This document shows, piece after piece, positions 1 to 9,718 of a DNA stretch of 64,000 nucleotides. Position 1 is the stretch's first letter, and every line of letters starts with the position of its first letter. The translations under genes were made by a program, and so were the position numbers. The notes below the pieces were generated by a model, which saw nothing but the letters and a program-made list of their open reading frames with translations, had not been told where the DNA came from and did no database searches. The stretch is from Flavobacterium ginsenosidimutans (GTDB lineage: Bacteria > Bacteroidota > Bacteroidia > Flavobacteriales > Flavobacteriaceae), in contig NZ_QJRJ01000079.1 of NCBI RefSeq assembly GCF_003254625.1, positions 248,001 to 312,000 on the forward strand. Reading direction: 5' to 3'.

Positions 1-26
1 TACAGTAAAATAACACAAAAACAATA

Positions 27-1274
27 TTACATTCCTGTGCGAATTGCTTCAACCGGATCTAAATTTGCTGCCGAAACCGCTGGCAGAATTCCAGAAATCA
101 AGCCAATAAGAGCCGCTAAACCAGTTCCTAAAAGAATATTCCCTAAACTTAAAACAAATTCAAAATCGAGGGCTTTTGTTAAGATTACAGCGATTCCCCA
201 AACCATTAGCAGGCCAATGATTCCGCCAATAACAGAAAGAATAATAGCTTCAAACAAAAATTGGAATAAAATAAATTTATTTTTTGCTCCCAATGATTTT
301 TGAATTCCGATAAGATTGGTTCTTTCTTTAACTGAAACAAACATAATATTCGCAATTCCGAAACCTCCAACCAGAAGAGAAAATCCGCTGATGATCCAGC
401 CTACAACATTCATTTGACCTAGAATTCCATCAATAAAATCAGTAAATCCAGAAAGTACATTTATGAAGAAATTATCCATATCGCCTGCTTTCATTCCGCG
501 AATTGCTCGTAGTTTTTGCGCCACTTCTGCTTTATACGCATCCATATCAACGCCTTTTTGAGGTTTTAAAACAATTACTGGCGTCATGGCGTCGCTGTCT
601 CCGTACATTCTTCTTAAAAAGTTAGCAGGAAGATAAACTGAGGTATCATTGCTATCTCCAAAAAAACCAGCTCCTTGTTTGGCAATTACACCAATAACCG
701 TGAATCGTTGTCCGTATAAACGAATATTTTTTCCAATAGGATCGCTTGACCCAAAAAGTCCTTCAGCGATATCGTAACCAAGCACAATAACAGCAGTTCC
801 CGAATTAGATTCAGATTCATTGTAAAATCTTCCTTTATCAAAACTCAATCCGTCTATATCGACCATTTCGCTTGACGACGGAATAATATTTACATCACTT
901 ACAGTTTTAGAATCGTATTTTAAACTTTCTCTGTTTACAAAAAGCTGATATGCTACTTGATCAGTATTATTCATTGAGTTTTTCAGACCAACATATTCAT
1001 CATATTTTACATTTGGAAACTGTTCTCTCTTCCATTGCGGAATTTCAGACGGCCCAAAGCAATATTTCATTAAATAAATCGTATTTTTATCTAAACTGCT
1101 CAAATCTTTAGAAATTTTTCTATCTAAGGAGTCAACGGCAGCCAAAACAGCAATAATTGAAAAAATACCGATTGTAACACCTAAAAGTGACAATAAAGTA
1201 CGCAATTTATTATTTCGCAAAGCATTGATGGCGAAGCTTAGACTTTCTTTTAATAATCTTAGATAAACGATCAT
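27..1274 (-). CDS. ABC transporter permease, MacB/FtsX type
   Basis: A 415-residue inner-membrane permease of the MacB/FtsX class, which works with a separate ATPase to move lipoproteins, peptides or drugs or to transmit mechanical work to the periplasm. One membrane segment lies at about residues 22-48, followed by a roughly 230-residue periplasmic MacB_PCD-like domain and three C-terminal membrane segments (about 292-315, 335-366, 382-407). The end, LDPVEAIRTGM, matches the conserved FtsX-domain finish. No ATPase gene is in view; the partner may lie left of the window. The substrate cannot be told from sequence. It is divergent from purH across a 165-bp gap. Confidence 0.88.
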   Translation of the reverse strand: MIVYLRLLKESLSFAINALRNNKLRTLLSLLGVTIGIFSIIAVLAAVDSLDRKISKDLSSLDKNTIYLMKYCFGPSEIPQWKREQFPNVKYDEYVGLKNSMNNTDQVAYQLFVNRESLKYDSKTVSDVNIIPSSSEMVDIDGLSFDKGRFYNESESNSGTAVIVLGYDIAEGLFGSSDPIGKNIRLYGQRFTVIGVIAKQGAGFFGDSNDTSVYLPANFLRRMYGDSDAMTPVIVLKPQKGVDMDAYKAEVAQKLRAIRGMKAGDMDNFFINVLSGFTDFIDGILGQMNVVGWIISGFSLLVGGFGIANIMFVSVKERTNLIGIQKSLGAKNKFILFQFLFEAIILSVIGGIIGLLMVWGIAVILTKALDFEFVLSLGNILLGTGLAALIGLISGILPAVSAANLDPVEAIRTGM

Positions 1275-1407
1275 ATTTTTGTATTTTTCAATAAAGTAAA
1301 ATTCAATAATTTAAATTCAATAACCTAATAAAAGTTAACTTACTCATCAGTAGATTTTTTTAGCATTTTGTTACACTAATTTTTTTTAATATAATGTATA
1401 AAAAAAC

Positions 1408-1415
1408 TACTTTTG
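1408..1415 (+). promoter_or_regulatory. Putative -7 box for purH
   Basis: TACTTTTG fits the Bacteroidota -7 consensus TAnnTTTG. It would start transcription near 1421, which excludes the TTG at 1413 as start codon and supports ATG at 1440. No well-spaced TTTG -33 box is seen. Confidence 0.5.
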
Positions 1416-1439
1416 CAGTCTCAAAATCATAACTACACA

Positions 1440-2966
1440 ATGAGCACAACAAAAAAAATACAATCGGCATTAATTTCTGTTTTTTCTAAAGATGGATTAG
1501 AACCAATTGTTAGAAAATTACACGAACAAAATGTAACACTTTATTCAACTGGAGGAACTGAAGATTTCATCAAAAACCTTGGTATTCCAGTAGTTCCTGT
1601 TGAAGATATCACTTCTTTCCCTGAAATTCTTGGCGGAAGAGTAAAAACTTTACACCCAAAAATCTTTGGAGGTATTTTAAATCGTCAAGATAACGAAAGT
1701 GATGTTCAGCAAATGAAGGAATTTGACATTCCTCAAATTGATTTGGTAATTGTTGATTTATATCCTTTTGAAAAAACAGTTGCTTCTGGAGCAAGTGAAC
1801 AAGATATTATTGAAAAAATTGACATCGGCGGTATTTCATTAATCCGTGCTGGTGCAAAAAATTTCAAAGACACTGTAATTGTTGCATCTGTAAATGAATA
1901 CAGCTTGCTTTTAGATTTGATTACAGAGCAAGATGGAGCAACAACTTTGGAAAACAGAAGATTGTTTGCTACTAAAGCATTCCACGTTTCATCTCACTAC
2001 GATGGAGCTATTTTTAATTATTTCAACACAGACGAGACTATTTACAAAGAAAGCATTGCAAACGGTCAAGTTTTAAGATACGGTGAAAACCCTCACCAAA
2101 AAGGATTCTTCTTTGGAGATTTTGACGCAATGTTCAATAAACTTCACGGAAAAGAATTATCATACAACAATTTACTAGATGTTGATGCTGCAGTTAATTT
2201 AATTGCTGAGTTTAAAACTGACGGACCAACATTCGCAATTTTAAAACACAACAATGCTTGCGGATTGGCTTCAAGAAAAACAATTAGTGAAGCTTATTTA
2301 GCAGCTTTAGCTTGTGATCCTACTTCTGCTTTTGGAGGAGTGTTAATTTCTAACACAAAAATTGATTTAGAAACTGCACAGGAAATCAACAAATTATTCT
2401 GCGAAGTAGTTATCGCTCCAGCTTATGATGCTGAGGCAGTTACCGTTTTACAAGAGAAGAAAAACAGAATTATATTAGTTCAAAATGAAGTTGAATTGCC
2501 ATCTCGTCAAGTAAGAACTTGTCTTAATGGTTTGTTAATTCAGGACAGAAATAATATTACGGATAATAAAGAGCATTTAAAAACCGTTACAATTACAGAA
2601 CCTACTGCTCAAGAGATCGAAGATTTGATCTTTGCTTCTAAAATCTGCAAGAATACAAAATCAAACACTATTGTATTTGCTAAGAACGGAACATTGATTT
2701 CATCAGGTACAGGTCAGACTTCAAGAGTTGACGCTTTAATTCAAGCTGTTGACAAAGCAAAAGCTTTTGGATTTGATTTAAATGGAGCTTCGATGGCAAG
2801 TGATGCATTTTTCCCATTTCCGGATTGTGTAGAATTAGCTAAAAAAGCAGGAATAACTGCTGTAATTCAGCCAGGAGGTTCGATTAAAGACGAATTAAGC
2901 ATAAATTATTGCAATGAAAATAATCTTGCAATGGTATTTACAGGAACTCGTCATTTTAAACATTAA
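1440..2966 (+). CDS. purH: Bifunctional AICAR transformylase / IMP cyclohydrolase
   Basis: The last two steps of IMP synthesis: formylation of AICAR by 10-formyl-tetrahydrofolate, then ring closure. The 508 residues match the usual PurH length. The N-terminal MGS-like cyclohydrolase domain (about 1-140) contains VDLYPFEKT. The C-terminal transformylase domain contains LKHNNACG with the catalytic Lys-His pair. The ATG at 1440 is chosen over an upstream in-frame TTG at 1413, because the latter overlaps the putative promoter and adds nine non-conserved residues. It is a single gene; mreB downstream appears to have its own promoter. Confidence 0.97.
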   Translation: MSTTKKIQSALISVFSKDGLEPIVRKLHEQNVTLYSTGGTEDFIKNLGIPVVPVEDITSFPEILGGRVKTLHPKIFGGILNRQDNESDVQQMKEFDIPQIDLVIVDLYPFEKTVASGASEQDIIEKIDIGGISLIRAGAKNFKDTVIVASVNEYSLLLDLITEQDGATTLENRRLFATKAFHVSSHYDGAIFNYFNTDETIYKESIANGQVLRYGENPHQKGFFFGDFDAMFNKLHGKELSYNNLLDVDAAVNLIAEFKTDGPTFAILKHNNACGLASRKTISEAYLAALACDPTSAFGGVLISNTKIDLETAQEINKLFCEVVIAPAYDAEAVTVLQEKKNRIILVQNEVELPSRQVRTCLNGLLIQDRNNITDNKEHLKTVTITEPTAQEIEDLIFASKICKNTKSNTIVFAKNGTLISSGTGQTSRVDALIQAVDKAKAFGFDLNGASMASDAFFPFPDCVELAKKAGITAVIQPGGSIKDELSINYCNENNLAMVFTGTRHFKH

Positions 2967-2972
2967 TTTGTT

Positions 2973-2980
2973 TAACTTTG
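2973..2980 (+). promoter_or_regulatory. Putative -7 box for the mre-rod operon
   Basis: TAACTTTG fits TAnnTTTG and lies just after the purH stop and 43 nt before the mreB start. No good -33 box was found. Confidence 0.4.
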
Positions 2981-3023
2981 TTCGATAAATAATTTATAAC
3001 ATTTTAAACCCCAAAAAAAACTT

Positions 3024-4052
3024 ATGGGATTTTTTGATTTCATGACCGAGGATATTGCGATAGACCTTGGAACCGCAAACACTTTAATCATTCATAATGA
3101 TAAAGTTGTCATTGATAGTCCATCTATCGTTGCACGTGATAGAGTATCAGGCAAAATCATTGCTGTTGGTAAGGAAGCCAATATGATGCAAGGTAAAACA
3201 CATGAAAACATCAAAACTATAAGGCCTTTGAAAGACGGTGTAATCGCTGATTTTGATGCTTCGGAAAAAATGATCAATATGTTCATTAAAAGTATTCCTG
3301 CATTGAAAAAAAGAATGTTTACTCCTGCTTTACGTATGGTTGTATGTATTCCTTCTGGTATTACTGAAGTGGAGATGAGAGCGGTGAAGGAATCTTGTGA
3401 GAGAGTAAACGGAAAAGAAGTTTATTTGATTCATGAACCAATGGCGGCGGCAATTGGTATTGGTATTGACATTATGCAACCAAAAGGAAACATGATTGTG
3501 GATATCGGAGGTGGTACAACAGAAATTGCTGTAATCGCTTTAGGCGGAATTGTATGTGACAAATCTGTAAAAATTGCAGGTGACGTTTTCACAAATGATA
3601 TCGTTTATTACATGCGTACACAGCACAACTTATTTGTTGGAGAAAGTACTGCTGAAAAAATTAAAATTCAAATTGGAGCGGCGATTGAAGATTTAGATGG
3701 TCCGCCAGAAGATATGTCAGTTCAAGGTAGAGATTTACTTACTGGTAAACCAAAGCAAGTAGATGTTTCTTACCGTGAAATTGCAAAAGCTTTAGACAAA
3801 TCTATTCAGCGTATTGAGGATGCAGTAATGGAAACATTATCTCAAACTCCTCCTGAGTTAGCAGCAGATATCTACAACACTGGTATCTATTTAGCTGGTG
3901 GAGGATCTATGTTGAGAGGACTTGACAAACGTATTTCTCAAAAAACAGATTTACCTGTTTACATTGCGGAAGATCCATTAAGAGCTGTTGTTCGTGGTAC
4001 AGGAATGGCACTTAAAAACATTGCAAAATTTAAAAGTATCTTAATCAAATAA
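3024..4052 (+). CDS. mreB: Rod shape-determining protein MreB
   Basis: A bacterial actin that forms membrane-associated filaments and positions the elongasome (MreC, MreD, PBP2, RodA), all encoded next to it. The 342 residues are standard. Actin-fold signatures are visible: phosphate-1 loop DLGTANTLI near residue 12, phosphate-2 loop DIGGGTTEIAVI near 160, and adenosine motif LAGGGSMLRGL near 290. First gene of a five-gene cell-shape operon. The 111-bp gap to mreC holds a stem-loop, which may adjust expression between them. Confidence 0.97.
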   Translation: MGFFDFMTEDIAIDLGTANTLIIHNDKVVIDSPSIVARDRVSGKIIAVGKEANMMQGKTHENIKTIRPLKDGVIADFDASEKMINMFIKSIPALKKRMFTPALRMVVCIPSGITEVEMRAVKESCERVNGKEVYLIHEPMAAAIGIGIDIMQPKGNMIVDIGGGTTEIAVIALGGIVCDKSVKIAGDVFTNDIVYYMRTQHNLFVGESTAEKIKIQIGAAIEDLDGPPEDMSVQGRDLLTGKPKQVDVSYREIAKALDKSIQRIEDAVMETLSQTPPELAADIYNTGIYLAGGGSMLRGLDKRISQKTDLPVYIAEDPLRAVVRGTGMALKNIAKFKSILIK

Positions 4053-4082
4053 GATTCAAAATAACAATCAATTTACTTTTAT

Positions 4083-4111
4083 AAGGGTCGAATTTCTAAT
4101 ATTTGACCCTT
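4083..4111 (+). promoter_or_regulatory. Stem-loop between mreB and mreC
   Basis: AAGGGTCGAAT pairs with ATTTGACCCTT (one G:T wobble) around a short AT loop. No clear T-run follows, so a processing site or weak attenuator is more likely than a full terminator. The function is inferred only. Confidence 0.4.
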
Positions 4112-4163
4112 GTAAAAACTGAAACCTTCAAGCATATCCTGAAACAAAATAACCAGACAAGAA

Positions 4164-4994
4164 ATGCAGCAAATATTTAATTTCATTATAAGAAACAGTA
4201 ATCGATTACTGTTTTTGCTGCTTTTAGGTATTTCGTTGACGCTCACAATTCAATCGCATTCCTATCATAGAAGCAGAGTAATCAGTTCAGCTAATTTTTT
4301 AAGCGGAGGTGTTTATGAAAGAATTAATCGTGTAAACGAATATTTGAATTTAAGAGCCGAAAATGACGAACTTGTATTAGAGAATGCAAGGTTAAAAAGC
4401 CTTCTATTTAACAAAGAAGACACTACCAAAGCACCACTGCCAGATAGCATTAAAGGTGTAAAACCTGCTGATATAATTGTATCTAAAGTAATTCATAATA
4501 CATACAACACACACGAAAACTATATCACTTTGAACTCTGGAAACAATGAAGGAGTAAAACAAGATATGGGAGTAATTAACAGTTTAGGAATTATCGGAGT
4601 TGTTGACAATACCTCTGCAAATTACTCAACTGTAGTTAGTATTTTGAATATGAAGTCTCGTATTAATGCCAAAATAAAGAAATCAAATCACTTTGGTTCT
4701 TTAACTTGGGATGGAAAAAGTACTGGATTTGTACAATTAGAAGACGTTCCTAGACTAGCTTCTATCAGAAAAGGAGATACTATTGTTACTGGTGGACAAT
4801 CTTCTATTTTCCCTGAAGGAATAAATATCGGAACCGTTGAAAATATATACAAGAAAAACAACACCAGTTTTTATGTCATAAGAGTGAAACTATTTAATGA
4901 CATGACCAATCTGGGTCACGTTTATATTATCAAAAGTAAAGACAGAGAAGAAATTATTAATCTAGAAAACCAAAGCAAGGAAAAGAATGAGTAG
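4164..4994 (+). CDS. mreC: Rod shape-determining protein MreC
   Basis: A periplasmic scaffold of the elongasome that links MreB to PBP2/RodA. The 276 residues have one N-terminal membrane anchor (about 13-31), a coiled-coil stretch (about 50-85, NEYLNLRAENDELVLENARL) and a beta-rich periplasmic domain, as in the MreC family. Its 3' end overlaps mreD by 8 bp, which implies translational coupling. Confidence 0.93.
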   Translation: MQQIFNFIIRNSNRLLFLLLLGISLTLTIQSHSYHRSRVISSANFLSGGVYERINRVNEYLNLRAENDELVLENARLKSLLFNKEDTTKAPLPDSIKGVKPADIIVSKVIHNTYNTHENYITLNSGNNEGVKQDMGVINSLGIIGVVDNTSANYSTVVSILNMKSRINAKIKKSNHFGSLTWDGKSTGFVQLEDVPRLASIRKGDTIVTGGQSSIFPEGINIGTVENIYKKNNTSFYVIRVKLFNDMTNLGHVYIIKSKDREEIINLENQSKEKNE

Positions 4995-5493
4995 CGCTGT
5001 TTTAGTAAATATTTTTAGATTTATTATGCTGCTGGCAATTCAGATTGTTATTTTCAATAATATGAATTTCCTAGGATACATAAGTCCTTTTCCATATATC
5101 CTGTACATTATTTTGTATCCGGTAAATAGTAACAAAGCTGGTTTAATAATTTCAAGCTTTTTGCTTGGACTTACTATGGATATGTTTTGTAATTCGGGTG
5201 GTATACACGCAACAGCTTGTGTGATCCTAGCATATTACAGACCTTATATTTTCAAATTTTCTTTTGGACTGAGTTACGAATATCAAACGATAAAACTAAA
5301 CGAGTCTTTAACTCCAGAACGATTTTCATTTATATTGGTTTCCGTTTTAATGCACCACATTGTATTGTTTGTTCTTGAAGCATTTCAATTCAAATTTGTC
5401 TGGGACATTTTACTCCGAACCTTGTTTAGTTCTATCTTTACTATAATTACCTCAATAATAATAATTTATCTTATTAAGCCCAATAAACGATGA
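4987..5493 (+). CDS. mreD: Rod shape-determining protein MreD
   Basis: A small integral-membrane elongasome subunit of 168 residues with about five hydrophobic segments. Little sequence is conserved in this family, so the assignment rests on size, hydropathy and its place between mreC (8-bp overlap) and mrdA (4-bp ATGA overlap). Confidence 0.85.
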   Translation: MSSAVLVNIFRFIMLLAIQIVIFNNMNFLGYISPFPYILYIILYPVNSNKAGLIISSFLLGLTMDMFCNSGGIHATACVILAYYRPYIFKFSFGLSYEYQTIKLNESLTPERFSFILVSVLMHHIVLFVLEAFQFKFVWDILLRTLFSSIFTIITSIIIIYLIKPNKR

Positions 5494-7463
5494 GAAAAGT
5501 CTTGCTGCCCACTATAATTATTATTGCAGCGTCTTTGCTAGTGATCAGGATCTTTTATCTGCAGATTATCGATGATTCATTCAAATTGAAGTCAGAAAAC
5601 AATGCGATTAAGAAAGTTTATGACTATCCTGAAAGAGGCTACATCTATGATCGTAACGGAAAACTTCTTGTTGCTAATCAGGCTTCTTACGATATTATGG
5701 TTATTCCTAGAGAGGTAAAAGAAGATTTAAATATTGCAGAATTCTGTACACTTCTGAACATCACACAAGAAGAATATCATAAACGTATTGAAAAAGCAAA
5801 AGTATATAGCCCAAGGCTTCCTTCTGTTTTTTTATCTCAGTTAAATAAAAATGAGTTTGCTGCCTTTCAGGAAAAAATCAGAAAATACGATGGTTTCTAT
5901 TTCCAGAAAAGATCTCTGCGTGATTACGAAGTAGATTACGGTGCAAATATATTTGGTTTTATTACTCAGGTAAATGAAAAACAAATTGCGAAGAATCCAT
6001 ACTACAATAGTGGAGATTTAATTGGAAAACAAGGTGTTGAGCAAAGTTATGAAGAAATTTTACGCGGAATAAAAGGGGTAAAATACATTCAAAAAGACAA
6101 ATATAACCGAGAAATTGGCCCTTATAAAGAAGGAAAATACGATACCATTGCTGTAGCTGGAGAAGATATTAATTTAACTATTGATGCTGAGCTTCAAAAA
6201 TATGGCGAGGAATTGATGATTAATAAAAGAGGTGGTATTGTGGCAATTGAACCTAAGTCAGGTGAAATTCTTGCTTTAGTTACTGCTCCTTCTTATGATC
6301 CAGGTATTTTGGTAGGACGCCAAAGATCTAAAAATTATACACTTTTATATAACGATTCGATTTCAAAACCTTTATATGACAGAGGACTTTTGGCAGAATA
6401 CCCTCCAGGTTCTCCATTCAAAATCCTAACTGGTTTAGTTGCACTCCAAGAAGGCGTAATAAATGAACAGACTACTTTTATGTGCCATCACGGATTTAGT
6501 TATGGTGGAGGCCGATTCATGAAATGTCACGGTTTTGGTCCGCATCAGTTACATAACGGAATTTATAATTCTTGCAACACTTATTTTGGACAAGCCTATA
6601 TGCTTACAATCAATAAGTATAAAGACCCTGGTCAGGCTGTTGATGTTTGGAGCAGCCACGTAAAAAGTTTCGGTTTAGGACAATTTATGGGATATGATTT
6701 ACCTATTGGAAAACGAGGAAATATCCCAACTTCTAAAACCTATAAAAGAATTTACCCTAACGGAGGATGGAGAAGTTCAACTATTGTATCGAATGCAATT
6801 GGACAAGGAGAGGTTTTAATGACACCTATTCAATTGGCCAATATGATGGCGACTGTTGCAAATCAAGGTTATTATTATACTCCTCATATCATTAAAAAAA
6901 TTGAGGGAGAAAAAATAGACGAAAAGTTTACGACAAAACACGTAACTACAATTGATCAAAAATATTATCCGCCTGTTATAAGCGGACTCTTTGATGTATA
7001 TAACAAAGGTACAGCTTACGCTCTTAGAGTAGAAGGAATTGACATTTGCGGAAAAACTGGAACAGCTGAAAACTATGCCAAAATAAACGGTAAAAGAGAA
7101 AAGCTTAAAGACCACTCTATTTTTGTGGCTTTTGCACCAAAAGACAATCCAAAAATTGCTATTGCCGTTATGATTGAAAACGGAGGTTTTGGAGCAACAG
7201 TTGCGGGACCAATTGCCAGTTTGATGATTGAAAAATATCTAAGAAAGAAGATTACAAGAACAGATCTAGAAGTGAGAGTATTAAACAAAAGCTTACTTTC
7301 GGAATATGCTAAATTAGGAGGAATAAGCGAGGCTCTTAAAATCGAATCTGTTCCAAAAGACTCTGTTTTACAAGCTAAAATTGTAAAACCAAAAGCTCCT
7401 GTTACAGCAACAACAAAAACTGAAGTTAAAAAAACAGCGGTAGACACTACTAAAGAAAATTAA
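5490..7463 (+). CDS. mrdA: Penicillin-binding protein 2, elongation transpeptidase
   Basis: A class B PBP that cross-links lateral-wall peptidoglycan with RodA as glycosyltransferase. The 657 residues carry a membrane anchor (about 5-25), a PBP dimerisation/pedestal region, and a transpeptidase domain with SPFK (nucleophile Ser308), SCN (361-363) and KTG (522-524). The last 50 or so residues are a Lys/Thr/Ala-rich, probably disordered tail of low conservation. The start overlaps the mreD stop by 4 bp. Confidence 0.96.
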   Translation: MRKVLLPTIIIIAASLLVIRIFYLQIIDDSFKLKSENNAIKKVYDYPERGYIYDRNGKLLVANQASYDIMVIPREVKEDLNIAEFCTLLNITQEEYHKRIEKAKVYSPRLPSVFLSQLNKNEFAAFQEKIRKYDGFYFQKRSLRDYEVDYGANIFGFITQVNEKQIAKNPYYNSGDLIGKQGVEQSYEEILRGIKGVKYIQKDKYNREIGPYKEGKYDTIAVAGEDINLTIDAELQKYGEELMINKRGGIVAIEPKSGEILALVTAPSYDPGILVGRQRSKNYTLLYNDSISKPLYDRGLLAEYPPGSPFKILTGLVALQEGVINEQTTFMCHHGFSYGGGRFMKCHGFGPHQLHNGIYNSCNTYFGQAYMLTINKYKDPGQAVDVWSSHVKSFGLGQFMGYDLPIGKRGNIPTSKTYKRIYPNGGWRSSTIVSNAIGQGEVLMTPIQLANMMATVANQGYYYTPHIIKKIEGEKIDEKFTTKHVTTIDQKYYPPVISGLFDVYNKGTAYALRVEGIDICGKTGTAENYAKINGKREKLKDHSIFVAFAPKDNPKIAIAVMIENGGFGATVAGPIASLMIEKYLRKKITRTDLEVRVLNKSLLSEYAKLGGISEALKIESVPKDSVLQAKIVKPKAPVTATTKTEVKKTAVDTTKEN

Positions 7464-7478
7464 GAAAGATTATTTCAA

Positions 7479-8714
7479 ATGAAAAATCAAAGTGTAAAAA
7501 ATAATATCGATTGGATAAGTGTTTTTATCTACATTTCGCTGGTAACTTTAGGTTGGCTGAATATCTATTCGTCGTCTTTATTGTCAACTGATGGCACATA
7601 TCAAAAACAGTTTATTTTTATTTGCTGTACAATTCCTTTGATATTTGTTGTGCTTTTTGTTGATGGTAAATTTTACGAAAAATATGCCAGTATCATCTTT
7701 GGAGTTTCCTTATTATCTCTTGCAGGATTATTTCTATTTGGAAAAACAATTGCTGGACAACGATGCTGGTATGCGATTGGAAGTTTTACTTTACAGCCTT
7801 CTGAGTTTGCAAAAGCTGCGACCTCATTAGCTTTAGCAAAATATTTAAGTGATACGCAAATCAATCTAAAAGAAACAAATAGGCAAATTCAGGCTTTGGC
7901 CATTATGCTGTTGCCTGTAATGTTGATTTTACCACAGCCAGACCCTGGAAGTGCTTTAATTTACAGTGTTTTCATCCTTGTTTTGTATAGAGAAGGTTTG
8001 CCTTCTTGGTACGTATGGACTGCTTTTATAACCATTGCCCTTTTCGTTCTAACATTAGTTTTAGAGCCGTATGTGGTTATAGGAATATCGTTTATTGTTC
8101 TGGCAATTATATATTTTAAAGGTAGGGTTGTTGATCGAAATATTATTCAGAGCGGTATTTTATTGCTCTTAATTGCGGGATTTGTTTTTTCTGTTGATTA
8201 CGTTTTTGATAACGTTTTTAAACAGCACCACAGGGACCGTTTCAACATTTTATTAGGTAAAACTGTTGATATGAAAGGTATTGGATACAATACCAACCAA
8301 TCTGAAATTGCAATTGGATCTGGAGGATGGATTGGAAAAGGTTTTCTTGAAGGAACACAAACTAAAGGAGGATTCGTTCCTGAACAGCATACCGATTATA
8401 TCTTTACAACTGTTGGTGAAGAATGGGGATTTGCTGGTTCTTTAGTAGTGATTTTGCTTTTTGTAAGCTTACTGCTTAGAATTATTTATTTAGCCGAAAG
8501 GCAAAAAACAAAATTCAGCCGGGTTTATGGCTATTGTGTTGCAGGAATTCTCTTTATACACTTCTTTGTAAACATTGCAATGGTAATTGGAATTTTCCCA
8601 ACAATTGGAGTACCTCTTCCATTCTTTTCATACGGAGGTTCCGGACTCTGGGGATTCACTATTTTATTGTTTATTTTCCTTAAAATGGACGCGAATAAAG
8701 TGAATGAATGGTAA
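7479..8714 (+). CDS. rodA: Rod shape-determining protein RodA, SEDS glycosyltransferase
   Basis: A SEDS-family peptidoglycan polymerase working with PBP2. The 411 residues have about ten membrane segments and SEDS signatures: GSFTLQPSEFAK in the first half, QPDPGSALIY in the middle, and GVPLPFFSYGGSGL near the C terminus. It follows mrdA by 15 bp and closes the mre-mrd operon. Confidence 0.96.
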   Translation: MKNQSVKNNIDWISVFIYISLVTLGWLNIYSSSLLSTDGTYQKQFIFICCTIPLIFVVLFVDGKFYEKYASIIFGVSLLSLAGLFLFGKTIAGQRCWYAIGSFTLQPSEFAKAATSLALAKYLSDTQINLKETNRQIQALAIMLLPVMLILPQPDPGSALIYSVFILVLYREGLPSWYVWTAFITIALFVLTLVLEPYVVIGISFIVLAIIYFKGRVVDRNIIQSGILLLLIAGFVFSVDYVFDNVFKQHHRDRFNILLGKTVDMKGIGYNTNQSEIAIGSGGWIGKGFLEGTQTKGGFVPEQHTDYIFTTVGEEWGFAGSLVVILLFVSLLLRIIYLAERQKTKFSRVYGYCVAGILFIHFFVNIAMVIGIFPTIGVPLPFFSYGGSGLWGFTILLFIFLKMDANKVNEW

Positions 8715-8717
8715 TAT

Positions 8718-8742
8718 TTAATTGTTAATTGTTAATTGTTAT
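8718..8742. repeat. Tandem 7-nt AATTGTT repeat
   Basis: Three consecutive AATTGTT units lie directly downstream of rodA. A facing AACAATT array is not obvious here. It resembles the other short-period intergenic repeats of this window (28373, 46232). Confidence 0.5.
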
Positions 8743-8864
8743 CTGAAATTTTTCTAAGATTATTTCGTCACTCTCATATTTGACAACTTACATTTTTGAG
8801 TTTAGTTAAATACTACGAAACTTATTTCTACAAATTAAATTCTACTGAATATAAAATATAAAAA

Positions 8865-8892
8865 AATCCGAAGTTTAGGCTTCGGATTTTTT
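8865..8892. terminator. Bidirectional terminator between rodA and dedA
   Basis: Stem AATCCGAAG / CTTCGGATT with a 6-nt loop, flanked by A-run on the left and T-run on the right, so it can serve both convergent genes. Confidence 0.85.
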
Positions 8893-8908
8893 TTATGCTT
8901 TTATTAGA

Positions 8909-9589
8909 TTATATCTGTTCGTTTGGTCTCTTTTTCAATAGTTTTAATAAAACTGGGAATGTTGAAATAACGATGATAATTATGATAATATATTCTATGT
9001 GTTTTTTCAAATCTATTCCTTGTTTTAAGAAGACGCCATATAAATAATGTCCTGCAAAAATTAAGATAAATGACCAAAGGAAAGAACTCAAGATATTATA
9101 AAACATAAATTTCTTTTTGTCCATTGAAACGATTCCTGCAACGATTGGAGCAAATGTTCTAAAAATAGGTAGGAAACGTGCATAAATGATTGCTTTACCT
9201 CCATACTTCTCAAAGAAATCTTTTGACTGAAGAAGATATTTTTTCTTAAACCAAAATGTATCTTCTTTTTTGAATAAATAATAACCACTTTTCGCACCAA
9301 ACCAGTAACCCGTCATATTTCCTAAAACTCCCATTATAGCGACTGCAGTTGCAAGCAGAAATACGTTTAAGAAATCATTTGGAATAAATAAAACATTCTC
9401 TATTAAGTCACGGCTGTAAATCCCTGCCAAAAAAAGCAAACTGTCTCCAGGTAGAAAAAAACCTGCAAAAAGTCCTGTTTCAGCAAAAACTATAAACAGC
9501 ACAATAAATAACCCAATCTGAAAACCTCCGACGCTTAAAGTAATATAAAATTCAGGGTTTAGTAACTGGGTCCATTCAAAATTATTCAT
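8909..9589 (-). CDS. DedA family membrane protein
   Basis: A 226-residue inner-membrane protein of the DedA/VTT (SNARE-associated) family, whose members act as lipid-carrier flippases or support membrane and proton-motive-force homeostasis. Family signatures are FFLPGDSLLF near residue 43 and ARFLPIFRTFAPIVAG near 137, with the arginines expected of active members, and four or more hydrophobic segments. A Leu/Ile-rich C-terminal membrane helix is followed by a short basic tail. Single gene; the substrate is not predictable. Confidence 0.93.
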   Translation of the reverse strand: MNNFEWTQLLNPEFYITLSVGGFQIGLFIVLFIVFAETGLFAGFFLPGDSLLFLAGIYSRDLIENVLFIPNDFLNVFLLATAVAIMGVLGNMTGYWFGAKSGYYLFKKEDTFWFKKKYLLQSKDFFEKYGGKAIIYARFLPIFRTFAPIVAGIVSMDKKKFMFYNILSSFLWSFILIFAGHYLYGVFLKQGIDLKKHIEYIIIIIIVISTFPVLLKLLKKRPNEQI

Positions 9590-9690
9590 AAAACGAGATT
9601 GGTTATCTTTATAGTTCGTGAAAGTAACAATAATTTACCTTAACCGCAATAAAATGCAGTATTTTAAACATAAATTAACTATTAAAAAAA

Positions 9691-9711
9691 GCCCAAACTA
9701 GTCGTTTGGGC
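9691..9711 (-). terminator. Terminator of the HMA gene
   Basis: GCCCAAAC / GTTTGGGC stem with a 5-nt loop. On the minus strand it is followed by seven T, just after the stop of the gene at 9719-10063. Confidence 0.85.
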
Positions 9712-9718
9712 CTTCCTA

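Noticed and set aside
37..303. Plus-strand open frame of 88 codons
   Set aside because: Lies wholly inside the FtsX permease gene on the other strand; basic, low-complexity product; a shadow frame.
6816..7447. Two overlapping minus-strand frames inside mrdA
   Set aside because: They are antisense shadows of the transpeptidase domain, which is strongly conserved on the plus strand.
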